NCBI GenBank assembly: GCA_026692885.1
Contig: JAPLNJ010001210.1
Location: 1 to 26,544 of the forward strand
Origin: Planctomycetota bacterium
GTDB taxonomy: Bacteria > Planctomycetota > Planctomycetia > Pirellulales > Pirellulaceae
Length of the DNA stretch: 26,544 nt
Direction of reading: 5' to 3'
The notes beneath the pieces are model-generated. The model was given only the letters and a program-made list of their open reading frames with translations, was not told the DNA's origin and did no database searches. Numbering within the stretch: the stretch's first letter is position 1; every line of letters starts with the position of its first letter. The position numbers and the translations under genes were made by a program. Shown here piece after piece: positions 8,069 through 19,403 of the stretch.

Positions 8069-9394
8069 TCACCAGACGTCCTCTCTTGGCACCAACCCAG
8101 CCGGTTCGTCGTCCGCGACCTGGGGCTGAATGCCTGTCAGGACGTGTTCCTCCTCGGGCCGTAACTCGGTTGGCGTGAAGCCATAATCGGCCGCAGGGTC
8201 GTAGTCGTCCTGTTCATCGACCAAGTCCAACTGCGTCACGAACTCGCGCAGGAACTGACGCGGCACCACACCGACGTCGCCTTTGAAACCGGTGGTGACG
8301 TCGGCGACCAAGCGTTCGACGAAGGCCGTACTGACCCGGGCGTCGCGCCGGGCTGGATCTCGCGATGGAAACAGCTCGCGCAGCCGCAGGGCCACGGCCT
8401 TCAGCCGCTCGGCATCGAACGGGGACAGTTCAAGCTGCGCCTGACGCAGGCTGGCGAACCGGCCCTGCTTCAAGAACCGGATGCGGTCGTGCAGCGGGGC
8501 CAGTCCAGCGACGCCCTGGCGGGTATCGAAGAACTCCGGCGTGCCGGTGAAGATCCAGAGCAACCCTGGGTAGGAACCCGCGGCATCGGCGATCTGGCGA
8601 ATCCCGTTCAGCGACTTGTGCCGCGAGTCCTTCCGCATCCGCAGGATCGTCTCGGCCTCGTCGATCACGATCACCAGCCCGGCATAGCCGGCGGCCTTGA
8701 CGATCTCCAGCACGCCACGCAGATAGTCCAAAGCATCCCGGCTGCCGATGTCGCCTTTGATCCCGGCCAGCTTCTTGGCCGACGACGCGACGTTGCCGCT
8801 GCCGCTCAGCCACGAGATCAAGGCACCGGCCTCCGCCACGTCGCCACGTTGCTTCAGATCGAAAATCGTCTGTACCACGCGGACGAAATCCTGGGGTGCC
8901 TGACCGCCGGTGAGGGTCGCCAGGTCCTCGTCCAGCCGCTGCCGCACGCGGTCGTCGAAATCCGCAGCCTCCTCGTCCACTCCGGCCGCAATCAACTTCT
9001 CCTCGACGTGTCCGATCCAGCGGTCCAGGATGTCCCCTAACGCCCCACGCGGACAGGTCTTGGTGCTCAATTCGGTCACGACCTTCCGGTACACATCGTC
9101 AAAGCGGTGGAAGTGCAGGTCGTTATCCGATACCACCACGAAGCTCGTGGCAAACCCTTGAGCTTGCGCGTCGAGTGCAGCCAGACGGGCCATGAAGGTC
9201 TTGCCGCACCCGTATCCGCCACGGAAGAACTTGATGGTGCCCTCGCCGTTGCGGGCCAGTTCGATCTGACGCTGCACTTCGCCACGTTGCTTCTCGATGC
9301 CGACCGCGAAGGCGTCGATGCCGCGTTCCGGTACGAGTCCCTTGCGCAGGGCTTCGAAGACGTGTTCCTTATCCTTCGTGGTCAGTCCGCTCAT
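8069..9394 (-). CDS. brxD: BREX ATP-binding protein BrxD
   Basis: P-loop ATPase of the BREX type 2/6 core. The 441-residue protein has Walker A GGYGCGKT (59-66) and Walker B VIVIDEAE (240-247), with the AAA-type sensor region around WIFTGTPEFF. The start at 9394 (MSGLTTKDKEH) is preceded by an AGGAG site and matches the expected beginning; an in-frame upstream ATG at 9466 adds 24 residues read from REP-adjacent DNA and is rejected. It lies between pglZ and brxHI, as in type 6 operons, but is separated from each by 330 bases of repeats. Its biochemical role is not settled; presence with BrxHI is characteristic of systems that lack BrxL. Confidence 0.9.
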   Translation of the reverse strand: MSGLTTKDKEHVFEALRKGLVPERGIDAFAVGIEKQRGEVQRQIELARNGEGTIKFFRGGYGCGKTFMARLAALDAQAQGFATSFVVVSDNDLHFHRFDDVYRKVVTELSTKTCPRGALGDILDRWIGHVEEKLIAAGVDEEAADFDDRVRQRLDEDLATLTGGQAPQDFVRVVQTIFDLKQRGDVAEAGALISWLSGSGNVASSAKKLAGIKGDIGSRDALDYLRGVLEIVKAAGYAGLVIVIDEAETILRMRKDSRHKSLNGIRQIADAAGSYPGLLWIFTGTPEFFDTRQGVAGLAPLHDRIRFLKQGRFASLRQAQLELSPFDAERLKAVALRLRELFPSRDPARRDARVSTAFVERLVADVTTGFKGDVGVVPRQFLREFVTQLDLVDEQDDYDPAADYGFTPTELRPEEEHVLTGIQPQVADDEPAGLVPREDVW

Positions 9395-9474
9395 GGTTGT
9401 TTCTCTTCTCCTGCCGTCACACAGTTTAGCTTCGGCCCTGCGAGCCGTCCCGCCCCGCCCTGGCACTGCGCGCC

Positions 9475-9518
9475 GCCCCCGCCGAGCTTGCTCGGTGGAG
9501 CGAGTGATTCTGCACTAC
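9475..9518 (-). repeat. REP element R2
   Basis: CCCCCGCCGAGCTTGCTCGG followed by TGGAGCGAGTGATTCTGCACTAC; nearly identical to R8 and R9 and in the same orientation. The palindrome CCGAGC-TT-GCTCGG is the stem. Confidence 0.85.
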
Positions 9519-9536
9519 AGCGAAGCCAACCACCGC

Positions 9537-9583
9537 CCCACGCCGCCGATCCCGCCGCGAAGCGGCGGGATCGGCGGCGTGGG
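9537..9583. repeat. Perfect inverted repeat, 22-bp stem, GAA loop
   Basis: Left arm 9537-9558 starts CCCACGCCGCC, loop GAA 9559-9561, right arm 9562-9583 ends GGCGGCGTGGG. Every pair matches. Lies between R2 (minus orientation) and R3 (plus orientation), at the centre of an inverted REP pair. Confidence 0.9.
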
Positions 9584-9604
9584 AGGGTTCTTGGAGCCGC
9601 CTTC

Positions 9605-9725
9605 TAGTGCAAAATCATGGGTTCCACCGAGCAAGCTCGGCGGGGACCCAAGATACGGGAACCTCGCATAGTGCAAAATCATGGGTTCCACCGCACCCAG
9701 AGGGTACTAGGCTCGGCGGGGACCC
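9605..9725 (+). repeat. Composite REP pair R3-R4
   Basis: R3 (9605-9649) is TAGTGCAAAATCATGGG...CCGAGCAAGCTCGG...GGGGACC. R4 (9669-9725) shares both flanks but has the palindrome expanded around AGAGGGTACTAGG. A 19-base spacer links them. The same two-part arrangement with the same spacer occurs at R5-R6. Confidence 0.85.
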
Positions 9726-9728
9726 ACC

Positions 9729-12584
9729 TCACTTCTCGACCACATATCGCTTTACTCCTCCAACCGCATCGATCCGCACGCTGAACGGCACCTTCTTGGC
9801 CAACTCTTCAAACCGCATCGAGAACCGGCGTAACGCCCGCTGGCCGCCCAGCATGGCCGCAGCCTCGGTTTCCGTCACCTCACCATGCGAGGCAAGCTGC
9901 TGGAACACCCTGCGCACACCGTCATCCGGCAACTGCTCCAGCCAGTCCAGCCGCTGCTCGACCGTGCCGACCACTGTCGGCTCCTGCGCGGCTGGCCTGG
10001 TAACCGCCACGGCAAACCGCGTGTCCACCGCGAACGGCGCCAGGTCCGCCTCGGCACCCGGGTGATACAATTCGACCAGCACCCGCGCGTCGGCCGTGCC
10101 GGACAGCCGGAAGAACAGCTCGAACGACTCTCCGACCGTGGCCATGATAGCCCCTGCCTCCAGCCGCGCGCCGCCGCGGGTCTGGCACAGTTCGACCTGG
10201 ACATCGGCAGCGCCGGCCACGCGGAGCCCAAGTTCGATGTCACGAGGCCCGCCGAAATCCAAGCCCAGCTGCGACTGGACGGCGGCCTTCGCTTCCATGC
10301 AGTGCAACCCGGCGACGCCTTCTCGGGCCGTGGCTGTCAGAATATACTGCAACGCGGTGCCCCCGGCTGCGGCACGGTGGGACAGGGTGAGCACCGGAAT
10401 CACCCGTTCTTGCAGGCTGTTGCCGCCATGCGCAAAGCCCAGCGAACGCCGTCCGGTCTCGTACACGGCCGTCGATTCGGCAAACATCAAGTATCCATCG
10501 GCCCCCTCGTAGCCCAGGTCCGCCATCGCTACCCGCACTTCTCCGGCGTGGTCTTCCGCTACCGTGGACCAGACGTATCGTGGTTTGGGATCGGACTTGC
10601 GTCCGTGAGTCTGCGGCGCCCGTGTTGTCTCGTCGAGCAACAGAAAGCCGTGGTCCGCGGTGAACACGAAACGCCGCACGCCCGCATCCCGGAGAAGCCG
10701 CCAGGCCGCCCGCAGCTTCTGCATCACGTGGTCGAAGACCGCCGGGCCGGCCCCCTTTTCGCCCGCATCGTCGATTTCCCGGCTATGGACGATCAACAGT
10801 CGAGCGCGGGCGACCGCTTGTTTCAGGCTCGTCGCGTCGCGAGTCAGCACTTCTTCCAGGCTCAGCCACGGGCACGTGCTGCCGCCGACGCGGTCGTGCA
10901 TCGCGCGCTTGCGGCTGTCTGGATCGTAAACCCGAAACTCGCCCGTCGAGAATCCTGCGACAGTCCCGTCCGACAGCGCCGGTCGCAGCCGCCCACTGGC
11001 CACGACGGGCGCCAGCACGTTCATCCCCACTTCGGTCACCGTTGGCAACTCGGCCAGCCGTGCTCGCAAGTGCGTCGTGGTGGCCGGCGTGTCGGCCAAC
11101 GCTCGGTAGAGTTCTTCTCCCATTTCGTACCGCAGCGCATCCACGACGAACAGGGCGGTCGTCCCCGATTCCTTGGTCATCGGCCGAACCACGTCATCAA
11201 ACAGGGTTCGCTGCTGCAACGAAGCTGGCGGCAGGAATCCGTGTTCCACGCACACGCGATTGAAGTCGCGAGCCCACGTGTCGGCCCAATCTCGCCACAG
11301 CTTCCGCAAGCCATCCAGGCAGTTGCGCAGGGTCTCGAACTCCGGGATCTCCGGATACAGCAAGGTCAGCCGCCGTTGTTCCAGGTGCCGATGCAACTGA
11401 TCGACGATCGCGCCTCGCTCGCGATACTGCTCGACTGCCGCCTCCAATCCCGCCGGCGATCCCAGTGACGGCCCGGCCGCATCCAGAGCCTGACCCAGGT
11501 GAGCCGCCGCGCTGATTAACTCCCAGGCCGAATGCCTTTGCAGATCGCCCCGGAGCCAAAACGAATTGCCATCGACCCGACCGTGCGACCAATCGTGGGC
11601 TGCGTCCCAACGTCGTTCGCTCAATGCCTTGAGAGCCGCCTTGAGGATTGCGTCTTCCTCGAACCGGAACGTGTCGCTCGTCCCAAGTTCTTCGGCTTGG
11701 GCAGCGTCAATCTCTTCTGTCAACCAAGCCTCTGTTTCGTCGGCTGTGCGTTGATAGAAGGCGGGTTGCCGGTCGCGCAGATGGTCCGCCAGTTCCCGAC
11801 ACGCTTCCCTGACCCGTCGCGGCAATTCGCGAATTCCCTGCAGGCGAGGTTCTATGGGGCTGCGTCGCAGGTCGTCAACATACTCGACACACAGTGCCCA
11901 ACTAGCCGCCGCGAACGCCATGTCCTCCGCCCGCAGCGAGCCACTCGGTAGGCAGGCGTCACGCCAAGCGGCAGCCAACCCCGTGCCCGCGGTCAGGCGA
12001 TCCCAGACCGCATCCTGACCAGTCGGGGACTTTACTTGCCCGGCCACAAAGCCACCGGTCAGCAGATCATCAATCACGGCGGCTAAGCTCATGGCTCGCA
12101 AGTGTGCCGACAGCCCACCGTCGCGATCGTCGAGGATCGCGGCCAGCCAGGCATCAGCAGCATCGAGCGTAAGCTCGCCCTGTTCGAGAAAGGCGGCAAT
12201 CTGCTCCGGCCGCACTCGCCCGGCCGCCGCTTCGGTGACCAGGGTGGGAAGTGCCTTCCGGTAGCGAATCCCCGCAATATAGAGCTCCAAGAGCGGCGAG
12301 GCATGAACCGCCTCTTCGGTGAAGCCGGGCAGATGGATCAGCAGGCTGGGCCGGTCAATTCCGCCGGTCAAGGTCTCCAGGGCCAGCATCAGTTCCAAAT
12401 GGCTGCCGCGGAAAGCCTGCACCTCGTACGGCACGTTTCCAGACGCTCGCAGTTTGCGCAGGTTGTTCACGAAATCGGAATAGTGGTTGTCGACGTCCAG
12501 CCATAGGACGACCCCGCGTTTACGAACCCAGTCGCGCAAGTCCGCTTCGAGCACGGCGGAGACGGGGCCTAGGGTGGCGGGCAT
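9729..12584 (-). CDS. pglZ: BREX protein PglZ (alkaline-phosphatase-superfamily domain)
   Basis: One of the two proteins found in every BREX type. The 951-residue protein has a variable helical N-terminal half (1-450) and a PglZ domain of the alkaline phosphatase superfamily: metal-binding VVDALRYEMG (D482), TADHGF (642-647) and FAHGGNSLQERVIP with the conserved HGG (719-721), followed by a C-terminal module (about 740-951). The set of metal ligands appears complete, so the protein looks functional. The family acts as a metal-dependent hydrolase in defence, with the substrate still debated. The gene is bracketed by composite REP pairs in direct orientation, 3 kb apart. Start at 12584 is the first ATG after the REP array; no strong ribosome site is visible. 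Confidence 0.92.
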   Translation of the reverse strand: MPATLGPVSAVLEADLRDWVRKRGVVLWLDVDNHYSDFVNNLRKLRASGNVPYEVQAFRGSHLELMLALETLTGGIDRPSLLIHLPGFTEEAVHASPLLELYIAGIRYRKALPTLVTEAAAGRVRPEQIAAFLEQGELTLDAADAWLAAILDDRDGGLSAHLRAMSLAAVIDDLLTGGFVAGQVKSPTGQDAVWDRLTAGTGLAAAWRDACLPSGSLRAEDMAFAAASWALCVEYVDDLRRSPIEPRLQGIRELPRRVREACRELADHLRDRQPAFYQRTADETEAWLTEEIDAAQAEELGTSDTFRFEEDAILKAALKALSERRWDAAHDWSHGRVDGNSFWLRGDLQRHSAWELISAAAHLGQALDAAGPSLGSPAGLEAAVEQYRERGAIVDQLHRHLEQRRLTLLYPEIPEFETLRNCLDGLRKLWRDWADTWARDFNRVCVEHGFLPPASLQQRTLFDDVVRPMTKESGTTALFVVDALRYEMGEELYRALADTPATTTHLRARLAELPTVTEVGMNVLAPVVASGRLRPALSDGTVAGFSTGEFRVYDPDSRKRAMHDRVGGSTCPWLSLEEVLTRDATSLKQAVARARLLIVHSREIDDAGEKGAGPAVFDHVMQKLRAAWRLLRDAGVRRFVFTADHGFLLLDETTRAPQTHGRKSDPKPRYVWSTVAEDHAGEVRVAMADLGYEGADGYLMFAESTAVYETGRRSLGFAHGGNSLQERVIPVLTLSHRAAAGGTALQYILTATAREGVAGLHCMEAKAAVQSQLGLDFGGPRDIELGLRVAGAADVQVELCQTRGGARLEAGAIMATVGESFELFFRLSGTADARVLVELYHPGAEADLAPFAVDTRFAVAVTRPAAQEPTVVGTVEQRLDWLEQLPDDGVRRVFQQLASHGEVTETEAAAMLGGQRALRRFSMRFEELAKKVPFSVRIDAVGGVKRYVVEK

Positions 12585-12604
12585 CGACTGTCCTGCGGGG
12601 TTTG

Positions 12605-12717
12605 TAGTGGAAAATCAGGGCTTCCACCGAGCAAGCTCGGCGGGGAGCAAAGATTGTACGGGAACTCGCATGTAGTGCAAAGTCAGGGGTTCCACCGAGC
12701 AAGCTCGGAGGGGACCA
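12605..12717 (+). repeat. Composite REP pair R5-R6
   Basis: R5 (12605-12648) and R6 (12673-12717), both with CCACCGAGCAAGCTCGG, are joined by a spacer close to that between R3 and R4 (AAGATTGTACGGGAACTCGCA). Same orientation as R3-R4, so pglZ is flanked by direct repeats of about 115 bases. Confidence 0.85.
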
Positions 12718-12732
12718 GATGCGATCCCCATC

Positions 12733-12772
12733 TCCTCCGAGCTTGCTCGGTGGGATGACGATTCTGCACTAC
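12733..12772 (-). repeat. REP element R7
   Basis: CTCCGAGCTTGCTCGGTGGG then ATTCTGCACTAC; same orientation as R2, R8 and R9, slightly diverged after the palindrome. Confidence 0.8.
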
Positions 12773-12795
12773 GCCCGCACCCCATCCCCATCCCG

Positions 12796-12838
12796 CCCCC
12801 GCCGAGCTTGCTCGGTGGAGCGAGTGATTCCGCACTAC
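12796..12838 (-). repeat. REP element R8
   Basis: Matches R9 at all but about one position over the core (CCGAGCTTGCTCGGTGGAGC, then GAGTGATTC, GCACTAC). Confidence 0.85.
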
Positions 12839-12858
12839 GCCGCACCCCATCCCCTCCC

Positions 12859-12902
12859 GCCCCCGCCGAGCTTGCTCGGTGGAGCGAGTGATTCTGCACT
12901 AC
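12859..12902 (-). repeat. REP element R9, overlaps transposase stop codon
   Basis: Same as R8. Its outer GCACTAC end supplies the TAG stop (12899-12901, minus strand) of the transposase gene. Confidence 0.85.
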
Positions 12903-13684
12903 GCCCGCGGAATCACACCCAAGTCATATTCGCTAAACGTACCAACGTAGTAGCTGGACCGAAAGACGGGCTTCATCCCGCAGGCGTACGCAAGATTGTT
13001 CATGTAACCCAAAACGACCTGCTCCGGCGACTCTTCCAACTTGCACCCCAGCGCCAGATGTATGTGGTCTGGTACGATCGCGGCTCGTGACAACAAGTGC
13101 CCTTTGGCCTCGCTGGCTTTGAGGATCATGTCGCGCAGACCCGCCAGCACCTCGTCACGGATCTCCATGTACCGCTCGTCGTTGACGATCACAATATGCA
13201 GGTTGTACCAGTACTCGGCGTGCGAGGTACGCCGGGGCTGCGAGAGGTCGACCTCCGGCCGGAAGATCTGGTATTTCTCCAATCGCTGCTGGACGCGCGG
13301 GTCGGCCATGGGGTGATGACTCAGTTGTGTCGCCAGGTACTGCTCCAGTTTTTCCCGACGCGTCGAGCCGATGCTGCGGAGGGAGTAGTTGCGGCGGAAC
13401 GGTCTTGACATCGTGCCGTGGAGCAGATGCTGGAGGCGGCCTTTGACACGCTGAACGATCAGCAGCGGCGGCACCGAGGGACGCGTGCTGATCAGGAACT
13501 GAGAGACGTTGGGGGCCTGGAATTCGTGTTGCAGGATGCGGATGTGGTCGGGTTCGTTCAGCTGTTTGAGTTCCTCCAGCCAGGAGAAGTCCGGGGGCTG
13601 GGCGCGCCAGAAGACGCTGTAGGACCAGTCAAGCTGGTAGGCGGGGTCGCTGGAGTTGTCGGGTGTGTAGATGGGGTTGGGCAT
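12899..13684 (-). CDS. REP-associated tyrosine transposase (HUH/Y1-like), in the pglX position
   Basis: Single-strand DNA transposase-like protein of 261 residues, related to IS200-type TnpA. The C-terminal half carries the HUH motif PDHIHLAL (H207, H209) and candidate catalytic tyrosines in GYMNNLAYACG (Y227, Y233). The N-terminal half appears to be a degenerate second copy of the same fold: IVQRVKGRLQHLL then RPFRRNYSLRSIGS corresponds to VVLGYMNNLAYAC then KPVFRSSYYVGTFSEY, while the HUH histidines are replaced (PNVSQFL). The start ATG abuts REP R10 and the stop lies within REP R9, so the coding region is exactly framed by two inverted REPs. Such genes typically act on the REPs around them and are not simple insertion sequences. 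It sits between brxC and pglZ on the same strand, where type 6 BREX operons carry pglX. Confidence 0.85.
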   Translation of the reverse strand: MPNPIYTPDNSSDPAYQLDWSYSVFWRAQPPDFSWLEELKQLNEPDHIRILQHEFQAPNVSQFLISTRPSVPPLLIVQRVKGRLQHLLHGTMSRPFRRNYSLRSIGSTRREKLEQYLATQLSHHPMADPRVQQRLEKYQIFRPEVDLSQPRRTSHAEYWYNLHIVIVNDERYMEIRDEVLAGLRDMILKASEAKGHLLSRAAIVPDHIHLALGCKLEESPEQVVLGYMNNLAYACGMKPVFRSSYYVGTFSEYDLGVIPRA

Positions 13685-13739
13685 AGTGCAAAATCATGGG
13701 TTCCACCGCACCCGGAGGGTACCCGGCTCGGAGGGGACC
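13684..13739 (+). repeat. REP element R10 (expanded form), overlaps transposase start codon
   Basis: TAGTGCAAAATCATGGG...CCACCGCACCCGGAGGGTACCCGG...GGGGACC. Shares the expanded centre with R4. It occupies nearly the whole gap between brxC and the transposase. Confidence 0.85.
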
Positions 13740-13745
13740 GGGACG

Positions 13746-17366
<3,621 letters not shown>

Positions 17367-17374
17367 GGTGTTTC

Positions 17375-18016
17375 TCACGAGTAGATGCGGGGTCGGTAAT
17401 CGCTGTCCGGATTGATGATGCCCATGAACGACAGACCGGTCGGGCCGCGCCGTTCGCCCGGATACAGCAACACGACTGGGACATTGCGAGTCTTGCCGTC
17501 CAGGTGTTTCAACAGTGCGGACGAACGATAGAAGGGGTACATACCCCCGGCGCGGCCGATGATCGCCAACATCCGGTCCACACGGTCAGGATGCTGATCG
17601 ACGTACTGGCCAATCACGCGACTGCAATCGGCCGCGATGCCGTCCGGGCCTTCGATCAGAGGCGTCAATTTGTCCTTCAGGTAGTTCAGACCGCGGTCCA
17701 GTCCGATGGAGGCCATCCGACGTTCCATCTCAGTGACCCGCTGGACGAAGTCCTCGCCCTGGGCACGGACGCGGTCGACCAGCAGCCGCTGGAGGTTGAT
17801 GGAGAAGACGACCCAGCCGGAGGCGGCCAGATCTGTTGTCAGCTTCTGGACTTCCGCACGCAGCTTGAATTCGTGATCCGGGGCGTACTGAAGGATGGCA
17901 AAGCGGTAGTTTCGCATCGTGCTGATGCGCGGACCGTCCGCATCGACAAGATCCTTGTGCAGCGCGGCGAAAGCGTCCTGCAAACCGGCGTGCTGGAACA
18001 GCGGCAAGGTGCTCAT
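17375..18016 (-). CDS. brxB: BREX protein BrxB (DUF1788)
   Basis: A 213-residue protein of the DUF1788 family found in types 1, 5 and 6 BREX. The C-terminal signature VVLLYPGERRGPTGLSFMG followed by INPDSDYRPRIYS is diagnostic. Function is not established; it is thought to be part of the BREX complex. The ATG overlaps the brxA stop by 4 bases (ATGA), and its stop overlaps the possible GTG start of brxC, so the three genes are translationally coupled. Confidence 0.9.
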   Translation of the reverse strand: MSTLPLFQHAGLQDAFAALHKDLVDADGPRISTMRNYRFAILQYAPDHEFKLRAEVQKLTTDLAASGWVVFSINLQRLLVDRVRAQGEDFVQRVTEMERRMASIGLDRGLNYLKDKLTPLIEGPDGIAADCSRVIGQYVDQHPDRVDRMLAIIGRAGGMYPFYRSSALLKHLDGKTRNVPVVLLYPGERRGPTGLSFMGIINPDSDYRPRIYS

Positions 18017-18801
18017 CGCGTGCCTCCTGCCAGCGCCGGTGGGGCCGCGAGGACTGTGGCGGAAGCCCAGACGGCCAGATTCGGGTACTGCCAGCCGAAG
18101 TCCAACAGATCGCCCTGACGCCGGAACCTCAGGGCCGGCAGCGTCCGTAACCGCTGTTCGAGAAGACTGCCGTGCAGCCCGACCGAAGCGACGTAGGGGT
18201 TATCGAGGAGCGTACCGGCGAACTGCACATCCCGCAGCAAATACAGTATATATGTCAAGGCGGTGTCGCCGACTCGCGGGAAACGCAGTGGCCGGGGGTC
18301 GCGATTCGAGGTAACCAAACCGGCTGAGTAGGCCGCTGTCAGCAGCTTGCTGGCGAACTTGATCTGCGTCGGCAGTTGCCAGCGATCAGGAGCCTGTTGG
18401 CCGACCCATTTTACCACTAGATCGCGAGTGACTTCCGCTCGGATTCCATCGTGGCGACTGACCAGGTAGCTACCAGTGAACGCTCGGTACAGCGGATCGG
18501 CCAACTGCAGATGCCAGTGACAAACCAGCCGTCGCGTGTCCGGGTCCATGTCGGACCAACGGCTCAGCACCGTCAGCGCCGATGGAAAGGCATCGTAGCG
18601 GGCACGGAAGTCTTGCATCAGCCGTTCGATACGGAGCAGGCTCCGCGCACCGAACCAGTGTTCATCGAACGCCCGCCGAGCCGTTCTGTCCGTATCGGCG
18701 CCACCGACGTTCTGCCAGTAGGCGCGGGAGTTCTCGACCTCCAGGGCTGCCTTCATCAGTCGCGTGTGTAGCGTAACGGTTTCCGCCGGGCGATCCATCA
18801 T
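18013..18801 (-). CDS. brxA: BREX protein BrxA (DUF1819)
   Basis: A 262-residue DUF1819 protein, the small DNA-binding component of BREX in characterised type 1 systems. Typical features are the early segment LMKAALEVENSRAYW and the central PLYRAFTGSYLVSRHDG stretch, then helical winged domains to the end. The ATG overlaps the brxE stop (ATGATG; a second in-frame ATG follows at once). Its own stop overlaps the brxB start by 4 bases. Confidence 0.88.
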   Translation of the reverse strand: MMDRPAETVTLHTRLMKAALEVENSRAYWQNVGGADTDRTARRAFDEHWFGARSLLRIERLMQDFRARYDAFPSALTVLSRWSDMDPDTRRLVCHWHLQLADPLYRAFTGSYLVSRHDGIRAEVTRDLVVKWVGQQAPDRWQLPTQIKFASKLLTAAYSAGLVTSNRDPRPLRFPRVGDTALTYILYLLRDVQFAGTLLDNPYVASVGLHGSLLEQRLRTLPALRFRRQGDLLDFGWQYPNLAVWASATVLAAPPALAGGTR

Positions 18802-19403
18802 GTGGCCCTCCGGTAGTGCGGCAACGGGTATTGGTCCGCGAGCGGCCAGAGTGCAGCAACCAAGTGGTTCACGGCAAGGCTGAGGGATTCAGGTGGATTC
18901 CCTTTGAGTCGTCGCCCGATGGGGGCTTTGACGTAGTTGGCCTCACCGTACCCTTGAACCCAGTCTCCGAACGGTCCCGGCTGCCAATCGTCGGCCAACA
19001 CGTCCTTCAGTCCCGGTAACGCCTCCATCGGACGCAGCCCGTCGCGTTTCAGGTCTCGCAGCCGTTCGTCGATGCGCTCGTCGACCTCGAATCCCAATCT
19101 GTACAGGGAGAGGATTCGATCTGGGTCACTGTCCTGCCTGCGGAGTTCCGCATCCCGCCGCCGGGCCGCTTCGCGCACCGCCTGGAACACGGCCCACTCC
19201 CACGTGTGCGGCAGTAGTTGCTTGAACAGGTCTTCGCCGCCGAACTCGCTAACCAGGTCCGACTTCCACCAGCCTAGCCGCGGTTCCTCGCCGCCTTCCC
19301 CAGCCCACGCCACCGCGATCTGCGCCGTCAGTATCCGGTCGATTTCCGACACGGGAATCGGCCCCGGTTGACGGTTAATCGTGGTGTTTTCGGCTACGGC
19401 CAT
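18798..19403 (-). CDS. brxE: BREX-6 protein BrxE
   Basis: A 201-residue protein that defines type 6 BREX. Recognisable by the N-terminal ILTAQIAVAWAGEGGEEPRL and GWWKSDLVSEFGGEDLFKQL segments, and by LYRLGFEVDERIDERLRDLK. Its biochemical role is unknown. It is the promoter-proximal gene of the operon; an AGGGTGA ribosome site precedes the ATG at 19403. Its stop overlaps the brxA start. Confidence 0.85.
   Translation of the reverse strand: MAVAENTTINRQPGPIPVSEIDRILTAQIAVAWAGEGGEEPRLGWWKSDLVSEFGGEDLFKQLLPHTWEWAVFQAVREAARRRDAELRRQDSDPDRILSLYRLGFEVDERIDERLRDLKRDGLRPMEALPGLKDVLADDWQPGPFGDWVQGYGEANYVKAPIGRRLKGNPPESLSLAVNHLVAALWPLADQYPLPHYRRAT

Larger units (their letters stand above)
9395..9728. 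other. pglZ-brxD junction: REP array and 22-bp hairpin, no gene
   Basis: About 330 bases between pglZ and brxD filled with REP copies R2, R3 and R4 and a perfect 22-bp inverted repeat. R3 and R4 are joined by a spacer (AAGATACGGGAACCTCGCA) that recurs, slightly changed, between R5 and R6. No reading frame here looks real. Confidence 0.75.
12585..12898. other. REP array between transposase and pglZ
   Basis: These 314 bases are almost entirely REP elements R5 to R9 plus short C-rich spacers. R7, R8 and R9 form a near-tandem series with a period of about 63 bases joined by CACCCCATCCC-type spacers. No remnant of a methyltransferase gene is recognisable. Confidence 0.8.

Noticed and set aside
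9885..11468. 527-residue plus-strand open frame
   Set aside because: Antisense shadow of pglZ with no recognisable protein character.
12605..12902. CRISPR array
   Set aside because: Repeats are palindromic REPs in both orientations with conserved spacers, and no cas genes are nearby.
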